NCBI GenBank assembly: GCA_963781955.1
Contig: CAWAHU010000003.1
Location: 372,001 to 436,000 of the forward strand
DNA length: 64,000 nucleotides
DNA from: Bog-473 sp963781955
GTDB lineage: Bacteria > Actinomycetota > Acidimicrobiia > Acidimicrobiales > RAAP-2
Direction of reading: 5' to 3'
The notes under the pieces were generated by a model. It was not told the origin of the DNA, did not search any database, and worked only from the letters and a program-made list of their open reading frames with translations. Position 1 is the stretch's first letter. Every line of letters starts with the position of its first letter. The translations under genes were made by a program, and so were the position numbers. Positions 56,560-64,000 of the stretch are shown here, in pieces.

Positions 56560-57120
56560 TCAGCCCTTCGACAGCGTGTGGTGCTCCCCCTCCTGCCAGC
56601 GGGCCATGGCCCACAGCAGGTCGGAGAGCCGGTTCAGGTACACCCCCACCAGGGACCCCTCGTCGGATCCGGAGCCGACGGTGGCCCCCGAGACTCCGAT
56701 CCGCTCGGCTCGGCGCACGATGGTGCGGGCCAGGTCGAGCGCGGCCGCCGTCCGGTTCTCACCGGGCACGGTGAAGTCGCTCGGCATGTCGAAACGGCCG
56801 AGCAGCTCGTCGATGCCCTTCTCCAGCGCAGCCACCATGTCCGGGGTGACCAGGGTCGACCCCGCCGTGAGCTTGTGGCGGTTCTCCGGGGCGGTGGCGA
56901 CCTCTGCCATCAGCACGTAGAGGTCGCGGGCCAGCACGAGCAGCCGATCGTTGGCCTCGGAGCCGGGCGGGGTCTCGGCGCGCGCCACGCCGATCGCCGC
57001 CTGTGCTTCGTCAACGGCGCCGTTGAGCTCGATCCGCCACGAGTCCTTGGGCACCCGGCCGCCGAAGAGCAGCCCGGTAGTCCCGTCGTCGCCTGTCTTG
57101 GTGTAGATCGTCGGCGGCAC
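56560..57120 (-). CDS. Cob(I)alamin adenosyltransferase, PduO type
   Basis: A 186-residue ATP:corrinoid adenosyltransferase. MPPTIYTKTGDDGTTGLLFGG is the ATP-binding N-terminus of the PduO/MMAB family, RTIVRRAER the helix that contacts the phosphates and YLNRLSDLLWAMAR the closing signature. It makes adenosylcobalamin, the cofactor of the mutase encoded at 49.7-51.3 kb. GTG 57120 has TAGCAT eight bases upstream; the 29-codon upstream extension has no family similarity. It is divergent from metH. Confidence 0.95.
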   Translation of the reverse strand: MPPTIYTKTGDDGTTGLLFGGRVPKDSWRIELNGAVDEAQAAIGVARAETPPGSEANDRLLVLARDLYVLMAEVATAPENRHKLTAGSTLVTPDMVAALEKGIDELLGRFDMPSDFTVPGENRTAAALDLARTIVRRAERIGVSGATVGSGSDEGSLVGVYLNRLSDLLWAMARWQEGEHHTLSKG

Positions 57121-57128
57121 CAGGGCGG

Positions 57129-57173
57129 ATGCTACCCGGCCCCTCCGACGGCCCGGCAGGTCACCGGTATCCT
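57129..57173. promoter_or_regulatory. Divergent leaderless -10 boxes (adenosyltransferase / metH)
   Basis: TAGCAT on the minus strand (57129-57134) is eight bases from GTG 57120. TATCCT on the plus strand (57168-57173) is six bases from GTG 57180. There is no room for a B12 riboswitch between the two starts (59 bp). Confidence 0.55.
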
Positions 57174-57179
57174 TGTGTT

Positions 57180-60100
57180 GTGGCGACTTCTGCATCTGAT
57201 GTTTCACCCGAGCTGCTCGGCCGGCTCGACCCGTCCGTCTCGTCGTACCTCCGGGCGTTGCGCGAGCGCGTCGTGGTCTTCGACGGGGCCATGGGGACGA
57301 ACCTGCAGCTGCTCGGGCTCGGGCCAGGGGACTTCGGCGGGCCGGAGCTCGAGGGCTGCAACGAGATCCTGATCGAGACCCGGCCCGACCTGGTCACCGA
57401 GGTGCACCGCTCCTTCTACGAGGTCGGGTGCGACGTCGTCGAGACCGACACGTTCGGGTCGTCTTCCGTGGTGCTGGCCGAGTACGGCCTGGCCGACCGG
57501 GCCCGCGAGCTGAGCCGCCGGGCGGCCGAGCTGGCCTGCGCCGTGCGCGACGAGTTCAGCACCGCCGAGCGCCCGCGCTGGGTGGCCGGCTCCATGGGCC
57601 CGGGCACCAAGTTCCCCACGCTCGGGCAGATCCCGTACGCCGAATTCCGCGACGCCTACGAGGAGCAGGCCCTCGGCCTGCTCGAGGGTGGCGTCGACCT
57701 GCTGTTGATCGAGACCCAGTTCGACCTGCTCTCGGTCAAGGCCGCGGTGAACGGTGCCCGGCGGGCCATGGCCACGCTCGGACGGTTCGTGCCGCTGCAG
57801 GCGCAGGTCACCATCGAGCTCACCGGGCGCATGCTCCCGGGCACCGAGATCGGCGCCGCGCTCACCGTGCTCGACGCCATGCAGGTCGACGTGGTCGGGC
57901 TCAACTGCGCCACGGGCCCGGTGGAGATGAGCGAGGCGCTGCGCCACCTCTCCGCCGCCAGCCGAGTCCCCATCTCGTGCATCCCCAACGCCGGACTCCC
58001 GTCGGTGGTCGACGGGGCCATGCACTACGACTTGACGCCCGACGGCCTGGCCGAGCACCTGCACCGCTTCGTGACGGAGTTCGGCGTGTCCGCCGTCGGC
58101 GGGTGCTGCGGCACCACGCCCGAACACCTGGCCGCCGTGGTCGATCGCTGCGCCACGGCCACGCCGGCGGCGCGCACCCCCGCGTACGAGCCGTCCGCGG
58201 CGTCCATCTACACGTCGGTCCCCTTCCGACAGGACACCTCGTTCCTCGTCGTAGGCGAGCGCACCAACGCCAACGGCTCGAAGGCCTTCCGCGAGGCCAT
58301 GCTGGCCGCCGACTGGGACACCTGCGTGGCCATGGCGCGCGACCAGGTGAAAGAGGGCTCGCACCTGATCGACGTCTGCGTCGACTACACGGGCGCGGAC
58401 GGGGTCGCCGACATGACAGAGGTGGCGAGCCGGCTGTGCACGCAGTCGAGCGTGCCCCTGATGGTCGACTCCACCGAGGGGCCCGTCGTACGTGCGGCCC
58501 TGGAGTGGCTCGGCGGCCGGCCCGTCCTCAACTCGGTCAACCTCGAGGAGGGCGACGACCCCGGCACGCGGCTCGACACCTTCTTGCGCCTGGCCCGCGA
58601 ATTCGGCGCGGCCGTGGTGTGCACGTGCATCGACGAGGAGGGCCAGGCCCGCACGGCGGAGTGGAAGGTGCGGGCCGCTCGCGCCATCCACGACGTCGCC
58701 GTGCACCGCTACGGCCTCGAGCCCCATGACTTGATCTTCGACCCCCTGGCGCTGCCGCTCTCCACCGGGATGGAGGAGAGCCGACAGGACGGGATTGAGA
58801 CGATCGAGGGCATCCGGCGCATCAAGGCGGAGCTGCCCGGCGTATCGACGATCCTCGGCCTCTCCAACGTGTCGTTCGGTCTCAACCCCGCCGCCCGCCA
58901 GGTCCTCAACTCCGTCTTCCTGCACGAGTGCGTGGAGGCCGGTCTCGACTCCGCCATCGTGCACGCGTCGAAGATCCTGCCCCTGGCCCGCATCGACGAG
59001 CGGGCCCGGGAGGTCTGCCTCGACCTCGTCTACGACCGGCGCACCGACGGCTACGACCCGCTGTCCGAGCTCCTTGCCATGTACGAGGGCGTCAAGGTGG
59101 CGGCCGCCGACGCCGACGAGCACCTTGATTGGCCCGTCGAGCGGCGGCTCAGCCAGCGGATCATCGACGGGAACCGCAACGGCCTGGAGGGCGACCTCGC
59201 TGAGGCGCTCGAGGCCGGCCACGCCGCGCTGAGCATCGTCAACGACATCCTGCTCGAAGGCATGAAAGTGGTGGGCGACCGCTTCGCGTCCGGCGAGATG
59301 CAGCTGCCTTTCGTGCTCCAGTCGGCCGAGACGATGAAGACCGCGGTGGCCTTCCTCGAGCCCTACATGGAGAAGTCCGACCAAGGCGGCAAGGGCACCG
59401 TGGTGCTGGCCACCGTGAAGGGCGACGTGCACGACATCGGCAAGAACCTCGTCGACATCATTCTCACCAACAACGGGTACGAGGTGGTGAACCTCGGCAT
59501 CAAGGTCGGCATCAACGAGATGGTCGCCGCTGCCCAGGAGAACCAAGCCGACGCAATCGGCATGAGTGGCCTCCTCGTGAAATCAACCTTGATCATGCGC
59601 GAGAACCTGGTCGAGATGAACGAGCGTGGGCTGGCCGCCCTCCCCGTCTTGCTCGGCGGGGCGGCTCTCACCCGCACCTACGTCGAGCGCGACCTGCGCG
59701 AGATCTACGAAGGCCGCCTCTTCTACGGGCGTGACGCCTTCGAGGGACTGCGCACAATGGACCGGCTCGTCGAGCTCAAGCGCACAGGCGAGGACGACCC
59801 CGGCTTCGGCCGCGAGATCTCAGAACGCAACGTGCCCCGCCGCTTCGCCGAGGGTGACGCCGGGCCCGTCGACGGGCAGCCGTCGCGCTCGGCCGTGGCC
59901 ACCGACAACGAAGTCTTCCGGCCGCCCTTCCTCGGCTCGCGGGTGGCGGTTGGCCTCCCGATCGACGAGGTGGCTGAGTTCCTCAACCTCACCGCGCTCT
60001 TCCGCAACCAGTGGGGCTTCCGACCCGAGAAAGGCGAAGACGACACCGAGTTCAAGGAGCGGGTGAAGGCCACGCTGCGCGAGCAACTGGCCAAAGCCAA

Positions 60101-60698
60101 GGAAGCCGACCTGCTGGTGCCCTCCGTCGCGTACGGCCACTTCGCCGCGAACGCCGAAGGGAACGACCTGATCATCTGGAAGGACGATTCACGCACCGCC
60201 GAGTGGATGCGCTTCGCGTTCCCGCGCCAGCGCAAGGAGCCCTGGCTGTGCATCTCGGACTTCTTCCGCTCGACCGAGTCCGGTGAAGAAGACTTCGCCA
60301 GCTTCATGGTGGCCACCATCGGGGCCCGGGCCTCGGAGGAGACGGCTCGCTTGTTCGCCGAGGACCACTACCAGGACTACCTGTTCGTACACGGCTTGAG
60401 CGTCGAGATGGCCGAGGCCACTGCCGAGTACTGGCACCACCGCATCCGTGAGGAGCTCGGCTTCGTCCACGAGGACGGGCCCACGCTCACCGGCCTCTTC
60501 CGCCAGCAGTACCGGGGCGGCCGCTACTCGTGGGGCTACCCGGCCTGCCCCGACCTCTCCGACAACGGCAAGGTGGTCGAGCTGCTCGGCGGGGAACGCA
60601 TCGGCGTCACGGTGACCGAGGGGTTCCAGCTGAACCCCGAGCAGACCACCGACGCCATCATCTGCCACCACCCTGAGGCCAAGTACTTCGTGGCCTGA
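57180..60698 (+). CDS. metH: Cobalamin-dependent methionine synthase
   Basis: A 1172-residue MetH. Domains in order: homocysteine-binding (about 20-320; zinc Cys in LNCATG and GGCCGTTPEH), methyltetrahydrofolate-binding TIM barrel (about 345-620; VGERTNANGSKAFREAM, LILDP-like region DLIFDPLALPL), B12 cap and binding (about 650-880; DVHDIGKNL with the cobalt-ligand His751), and SAM-dependent reactivation domain (about 930-1172; RYSWGYPACPDLSDN near the end). It transfers a methyl group from methyl-THF via cobalamin to homocysteine. GTG 57180 is set by the TATCCT box and by the family N-terminus. Confidence 0.98.
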   Translation: MATSASDVSPELLGRLDPSVSSYLRALRERVVVFDGAMGTNLQLLGLGPGDFGGPELEGCNEILIETRPDLVTEVHRSFYEVGCDVVETDTFGSSSVVLAEYGLADRARELSRRAAELACAVRDEFSTAERPRWVAGSMGPGTKFPTLGQIPYAEFRDAYEEQALGLLEGGVDLLLIETQFDLLSVKAAVNGARRAMATLGRFVPLQAQVTIELTGRMLPGTEIGAALTVLDAMQVDVVGLNCATGPVEMSEALRHLSAASRVPISCIPNAGLPSVVDGAMHYDLTPDGLAEHLHRFVTEFGVSAVGGCCGTTPEHLAAVVDRCATATPAARTPAYEPSAASIYTSVPFRQDTSFLVVGERTNANGSKAFREAMLAADWDTCVAMARDQVKEGSHLIDVCVDYTGADGVADMTEVASRLCTQSSVPLMVDSTEGPVVRAALEWLGGRPVLNSVNLEEGDDPGTRLDTFLRLAREFGAAVVCTCIDEEGQARTAEWKVRAARAIHDVAVHRYGLEPHDLIFDPLALPLSTGMEESRQDGIETIEGIRRIKAELPGVSTILGLSNVSFGLNPAARQVLNSVFLHECVEAGLDSAIVHASKILPLARIDERAREVCLDLVYDRRTDGYDPLSELLAMYEGVKVAAADADEHLDWPVERRLSQRIIDGNRNGLEGDLAEALEAGHAALSIVNDILLEGMKVVGDRFASGEMQLPFVLQSAETMKTAVAFLEPYMEKSDQGGKGTVVLATVKGDVHDIGKNLVDIILTNNGYEVVNLGIKVGINEMVAAAQENQADAIGMSGLLVKSTLIMRENLVEMNERGLAALPVLLGGAALTRTYVERDLREIYEGRLFYGRDAFEGLRTMDRLVELKRTGEDDPGFGREISERNVPRRFAEGDAGPVDGQPSRSAVATDNEVFRPPFLGSRVAVGLPIDEVAEFLNLTALFRNQWGFRPEKGEDDTEFKERVKATLREQLAKAKEADLLVPSVAYGHFAANAEGNDLIIWKDDSRTAEWMRFAFPRQRKEPWLCISDFFRSTESGEEDFASFMVATIGARASEETARLFAEDHYQDYLFVHGLSVEMAEATAEYWHHRIREELGFVHEDGPTLTGLFRQQYRGGRYSWGYPACPDLSDNGKVVELLGGERIGVTVTEGFQLNPEQTTDAIICHHPEAKYFVA

Positions 60699-60769
60699 GC
60701 CGGATCACGAACCCGGGGCCCGGAGGGTTCCCGGAGGTTCCCGGACGTGCCCCGCAGGGATGGATAGTC

Positions 60770-60811
60770 GTTCCGCAGCATATAAACCGATCTGTTTATA
60801 GGTTGCGGAAC
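60770..60811. promoter_or_regulatory. 42-bp symmetric dyad, AT-rich core, between metH and lipBA
   Basis: Outer arms gttccgca/tgcggaac (8 bp) and inner arms tataaac/gtttata (7 bp) are separated by three bases on each side and close on a six-base centre. The exact symmetry fits either a bidirectional terminator hairpin for the convergent genes or a protein-binding site. The 14 bp of pure A/T-rich arms stand out in this GC-rich window. Confidence 0.6.
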
Positions 60812-60847
60812 ATGGACACGGTCCGTCGGGTGCTGGACGGGAACCGG

Positions 60848-62503
60848 TCAGGCCGTGCGGTCGGCGGCGTCCCGGGCGTTTCCCGTCCCCGCGGCGTGTG
60901 ACGCCTCTCGGGCGTGGTAGCTCGACCGGGTGAGCGGTGACGCTTCGACGTGGGCCAGGCCGGCCGCAATCCCGGCCCGGCGCAGGCGCTCGAACTCCTC
61001 GGGTTCCCAGTAGCGGGCCACCGGAAGGTGGTCGGCGCTCGGCCGCAGGTACTGCCCCACGGTGACGATGGAGACCCCGACGCCACGCAGGTCGGCCATG
61101 GTGGCCACCACCTCGTCTTGGCGCTCTCCCAGGCCGACCATGAGCCCGGACTTGGTCACCAGCCCGGCCCCCGCCGCGCGCGCCAGCACGGCGAGGCTGC
61201 GCGCGTACCCCGCCGATGGACGCACCGCCCGCTGCAGGCGAGCCACCGTCTCGATGTTGTGGTTCAGGACGTCTGGACGGGCGTCGAAGACGGTGTCGAG
61301 CGAGTCCGCGTCGCCGCGGCAGTCCGATATCAGCACCTCCACGCGAGTGGCCGGGTTGCGGGCGCGGATGGCGGCGATGGTGGCCGCCATGGCTCCGGCA
61401 CCCCCGTCCGGGAGATCGTCGCGTGCCACGCACGTGACCACCGCGTGCGCCAGCCGCATGCGCGCCACCGCCTCGGCCACCCGGTCCGGCTCGTCCTGGG
61501 ACAGCGGGAGCGGGTGGCGGGTGTCGACCTGGCAGAAGCCGCAGGCACGGGTGCAGCGCTCGCCGTTGATCATGAACGTGGCCGTGCCGTCGGCCCAGCA
61601 TTCGTAGATGTTGGGGCAGCCGGCCTCCTCGCACACGGTGACCAGGCCCAGGTCGTGCACGGTGGACCCGAGTGTCCGGTAGCCGGTGCCGATGCGCACC
61701 GGCACGCGCACCCACGGCGGCTTGCGCTGCGACAGGGCCAACCCGTCCTCGGGCGCTACGCCGGCTTGGCGCAGCCGGCGCAGCAGCGGCCGCTCGCCAT
61801 CGGGTCCGCCCAGGGAGCCGGCCCCGTCCGCCGGCCCAACGACGACACCGGCGTGCTCGACCTTCCCCCTGGCGAACGCGGCGACGGCCCGCGCCGTGAA
61901 GGCCTCGGCCACCGCGTCCATGGTCTTCTCCACGCCCTCGGCGCGCAGCGAGGTAACGCCTCGATCGGCGATCCCGCAGGGGACGATGTGGGAGAACATC
62001 GCCAGGTCGGTGGCCACGTTGAGTGCCACACCGTGCAGGGTGCGGCGCCGCCCGGGCTCGACCCGAACGGTGCGCACCCCGACGGCGGCGACCTTGCGCG
62101 GCGTCGGCCCGTCCGGGTCGAGCCAGACACCCGGATAGCTCTCGAGGCGGCCCGCACCTGGCAGGCCGACATCGGCCAGCGCGTCGATCACCACCTGCTC
62201 GAGGCGGTGGACGTGGCCAGGGCCGGCGGCGGGGTCGTCGTCGACCGTGACAAGCGGGTAGGCCACCAGCTGGCCGGGCCCGTGATAGGTCACGTCGCCG
62301 CCGCGGTCGGCCCGCTCGAGCACTGCCCCGACGGATGCGGGGTCGACCAGCACGTGGCGGCCGTCGGCGTGGGCACCGAGCGTGTACGTGTGCGGATGCT
62401 CGAGGATCAGCAGGTAGTCGTCTCGCGCCTCCCGGGCCAGGGCGTGCTGGAGCACGTCGGCCTCGTGGTACGGGACAGTCCCGAGCCGGCGAACGCGCAG
62501 CAT
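60848..62503 (-). CDS. LipB-LipA fusion: octanoyltransferase and lipoyl synthase
   Basis: A 551-residue single frame joining both enzymes of lipoate assembly. Residues 1-215 are LipB: GGDVTYHGPGQLVAYP, catalytic Lys137 in RKVAAVGVR and Cys176 in HIVPCGIAD. After a linker (about 216-262), residues 265-551 are LipA, a radical-SAM sulfur inserter: auxiliary cluster Cys291/296/302 (CEEAGCPNIYEC), radical-SAM Cys317/321/324 (CTRACGFC), LNHNIETV and the terminal RSSYHA. The chain would transfer octanoate from ACP to E2/GcvH and then insert two sulfurs. It starts seven bases after the lipoyl-bearing E2 gene. Normally these are two genes. Confidence 0.95.
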   Translation of the reverse strand: MLRVRRLGTVPYHEADVLQHALAREARDDYLLILEHPHTYTLGAHADGRHVLVDPASVGAVLERADRGGDVTYHGPGQLVAYPLVTVDDDPAAGPGHVHRLEQVVIDALADVGLPGAGRLESYPGVWLDPDGPTPRKVAAVGVRTVRVEPGRRRTLHGVALNVATDLAMFSHIVPCGIADRGVTSLRAEGVEKTMDAVAEAFTARAVAAFARGKVEHAGVVVGPADGAGSLGGPDGERPLLRRLRQAGVAPEDGLALSQRKPPWVRVPVRIGTGYRTLGSTVHDLGLVTVCEEAGCPNIYECWADGTATFMINGERCTRACGFCQVDTRHPLPLSQDEPDRVAEAVARMRLAHAVVTCVARDDLPDGGAGAMAATIAAIRARNPATRVEVLISDCRGDADSLDTVFDARPDVLNHNIETVARLQRAVRPSAGYARSLAVLARAAGAGLVTKSGLMVGLGERQDEVVATMADLRGVGVSIVTVGQYLRPSADHLPVARYWEPEEFERLRRAGIAAGLAHVEASPLTRSSYHAREASHAAGTGNARDAADRTA

Positions 62504-62510
62504 CGCCGCC

Positions 62511-63998
62511 TCAGAGCTCGGCGGCCCAGTCCCGGCTGCCCAGCAGGTCCGCCACCCGCTTGAGGAACAGCGAGACATAGGCGCCGTCGACGGCGCGGTG
62601 GTCCCAGCTCACACCGAGAACGCCGGTCGAGTGGATGGCGATCGACTCGGACCCGTCGGGATGGGTGACCACGACAGGCCGGCGGCCGATGCCGTCGGTG
62701 GCCAGGATGGCCACCTGCGGCTGGTTGATGATCGGCACGGTGAAGTACGTGTCGAAGGGGCCGTCGTTGGTGATGGAGAACGTCCCGCCGGCGATGTCGT
62801 CGGCGTTGAGCTTGCGGCTGCGGGCCCGCTCGGCCAGGTCGCGGATGCGCCGGGCGATGCCGCGCAGCGTGACCTCCTCCGCCCGGTGAACGACCGGCAC
62901 GATCAGGCCCTCGTGGGACAGGTCGACGGCGATCCCCAGGTTGACCTCCGCGTGCACGAGCAAGGAGTCGTCCATCACCGACGCGTTCAGCAACGGGAAG
63001 TCGCGCAGCGCCTCGACCGACGCCCGGGCCACGAACGGGAGGTAGGTCAGCGTGAAGCCTTCCTCGGCCTTGAAGCGGTCGCCCCAGGCCTTGCGCACGC
63101 GCTCGACCGCTTCGAAGTCGACCTCCTTGGCGATGAAGGCGTGCGGGGAGACGGCCTTGGAACGCACCATGTGCTCGGCCGTCCGCCGCCGCATGTTCGA
63201 GAACGGCACGATCTGGTCACCGGCGGCCCGGAACGAGGCCATGGACACTGGTGCGGCGGGCACGGCCTGGGCGACCGGTGCCGGCACCGAAGGTGCGACC
63301 GGCGGGGGCGGAGAGGGCGGCGGAGGCGCCGCGGGCGGAGGCGGGGCGGCGGGGGCCGGTGGCGGTGGTGGTGGCGGCGGTGGTGATGGCGGCGGTGGTG
63401 ATGGCGGCGGTGGTGATGGCGGCGGCGCCGAGCGGCGGGCATCGATGACGCGCTGGACATCCGAACGTGTGATACGGCCACCCTCTCCGGTACCGGCGAC
63501 CTCGGCCTCGCTCAGGCCGTTCTCGGCCAGGAGGCGGCGCACGATGGGCGAGAGCAGGTGTGCCCCTCCGGCTGTTCCCGGGGTGGCGCTGGCCTCGACC
63601 GGGGTGGGCGGTGGCGCCGGTGCAGGCGGGGGCACGGATCCCGGCGGTGGCGGCGGGGGCGGCGGGGGGGGTGGTGGCGCGGCTTCTGCTACCGCTGGCG
63701 CCGGTGGTGGTGGCGGGGCAGGGGCCGCCGACTCTGGTGCCGACGCCGGCACGGCGGGAGCGGCCCCGTCACCGATCACGGCCAGCGTGACACCCACGTC
63801 GACTGTCTCACCCTCGGGTACCAGGATCTCGGTCAGCACCCCCGAGGCGGGCGACGGGACCTCCGAGTCGACCTTGTCGGTCGACACCTCGAAGAGCGGC
63901 TCATCCCGCTCGACCGTGTCGCCGACCGACTTCATCCAGCGCGTGACGGTGCCCTCGGTCACCGTCTCGCCCAGTTGCGGCATCGTCACGTCAGGCAA
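62511..63998 (-). CDS. sucB: 2-oxoacid dehydrogenase E2 (dihydrolipoamide acyltransferase)
   Basis: A 495-residue E2. The lipoyl domain (1-78) begins PDVTMPQLGETVTEG and has the lipoyl Lys42 in VSTDKVDSE. A Pro/Ala linker leads to the E3/E1-binding domain (about 147-190; LLSPIVRRLLAENG). A second Pro-rich linker precedes the acyltransferase core (about 265-495), with catalytic His and Asp in DHRAVDGA. One lipoyl domain and the ETVTEGTV start favour succinyltransferase (SucB-like), but pyruvate or branched-chain specificity is possible. The first codon seen is TTG two bases from the window edge, so the true start could lie beyond. Followed by lipBA. Confidence 0.93.
   Translation of the reverse strand: MPDVTMPQLGETVTEGTVTRWMKSVGDTVERDEPLFEVSTDKVDSEVPSPASGVLTEILVPEGETVDVGVTLAVIGDGAAPAVPASAPESAAPAPPPPPAPAVAEAAPPPPPPPPPPPPGSVPPPAPAPPPTPVEASATPGTAGGAHLLSPIVRRLLAENGLSEAEVAGTGEGGRITRSDVQRVIDARRSAPPPSPPPPSPPPPSPPPPPPPPPAPAAPPPPAAPPPPSPPPPVAPSVPAPVAQAVPAAPVSMASFRAAGDQIVPFSNMRRRTAEHMVRSKAVSPHAFIAKEVDFEAVERVRKAWGDRFKAEEGFTLTYLPFVARASVEALRDFPLLNASVMDDSLLVHAEVNLGIAVDLSHEGLIVPVVHRAEEVTLRGIARRIRDLAERARSRKLNADDIAGGTFSITNDGPFDTYFTVPIINQPQVAILATDGIGRRPVVVTHPDGSESIAIHSTGVLGVSWDHRAVDGAYVSLFLKRVADLLGSRDWAAEL
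63301..63440. repeat. Proline-codon low-complexity tract in E2
   Basis: Repeats such as ggcggtggtgat (three copies about 63376-63420) encode Pro-rich linker with SPPPP units on the minus strand. A second tract at 63640-63680 encodes about twelve consecutive prolines. Confidence 0.9.
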
Positions 63999-64000
63999 CG

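Noticed and set aside
57121..57179. Cobalamin riboswitch before metH
   Set aside because: Only 59 bp separate the two divergent start codons and no B12 box is present.
60705..61715. Minus-strand frame overlapping lipA
   Set aside because: It is the +1 shadow of the LipA part and contains no intact cysteine motif.

Overview
The window is a high-GC chromosomal segment from an actinomycete, most likely the class Acidimicrobiia. The inference rests on an AftD-type arabinofuranosyltransferase, an Mca/MshB-like mycothiol-type deacetylase, several F420/flavin luciferase-like oxidoreductases, a fused biotin carboxylase/BCCP subunit, many GTG starts and many apparently leaderless promoters (TANNNT placed 6-8 nt before the start codon). 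It reads as ordinary chromosome: no insertion sequence, prophage, CRISPR array or rRNA was seen.

0-3.6 kb: a Ser/Thr-rich exported protein running off the left edge, a YceI-family protein, tRNA-Arg(CCU), and a class I cyclic-di-GMP riboswitch in front of a large secreted beta-propeller-like protein. 3.6-13.7 kb: a tightly coupled five-gene envelope-glycan operon on the minus strand (GT2, GT4, methyltransferase, AftD, sulfotransferase) with a divergent flippase-like membrane protein. 13.7-18.7 kb: S-adenosylhomocysteinase, an Mca-like deacetylase, an F420-type oxidoreductase, threonine aldolase and a thioesterase. 18.7-22.7 kb: a coupled operon of luciferase-like oxidoreductase, thiolase, KAS III and nucleotidyltransferase, followed by 625 bp of structured non-coding DNA.

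23.3-27.4 kb: a copper-handling group (YcnI, CopC-CopD fusion, and an uncharacterised His/Cys-rich membrane protein). 27.5-36.5 kb: mostly lipid/aldehyde/alcohol metabolism (two SDRs, aldehyde dehydrogenase, acyl-CoA synthetase, quinone reductase, luciferase-like oxidoreductase) with two GNATs and 3-methyladenine glycosylase. 36.5-43.5 kb: a second minus-strand envelope-sugar operon (RfbB-like, RfbD, UDP-glucose dehydrogenase, UDP-glucuronate decarboxylase-like, two GT2s, and a membrane-anchored protease with two retropepsin-like domains).

43.6-47.7 kb: BirA divergent from the biotin-carrying acyl-CoA carboxylase alpha subunit, an M20 amidohydrolase and a small monooxygenase. 47.7-57.1 kb: DUF3089 esterase, GNAT, methylmalonyl-CoA-mutase-type catalytic subunit, VOC protein, CtaG, aldo/keto reductase, hydrolase, a rhodanese-ThiF enzyme, nitroreductase and cobalamin adenosyltransferase. 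57.2-64 kb: cobalamin-dependent methionine synthase, then a LipB-LipA fusion directly downstream of a lipoyl-bearing 2-oxoacid dehydrogenase E2.

Themes: two envelope-polysaccharide operons, a B12 neighbourhood (mutase, adenosyltransferase, MetH, with S-adenosylhomocysteinase elsewhere), and two places where a protein-modifying enzyme sits beside its substrate (BirA with BCCP, LipBA with E2). The items most worth following up are the c-di-GMP riboswitch, the LipB-LipA fusion, the duplicated retropepsin, the sulfotransferase coupled to AftD, the copper-operon unknown, and the RfbB-like enzyme that lacks the usual catalytic Asp.
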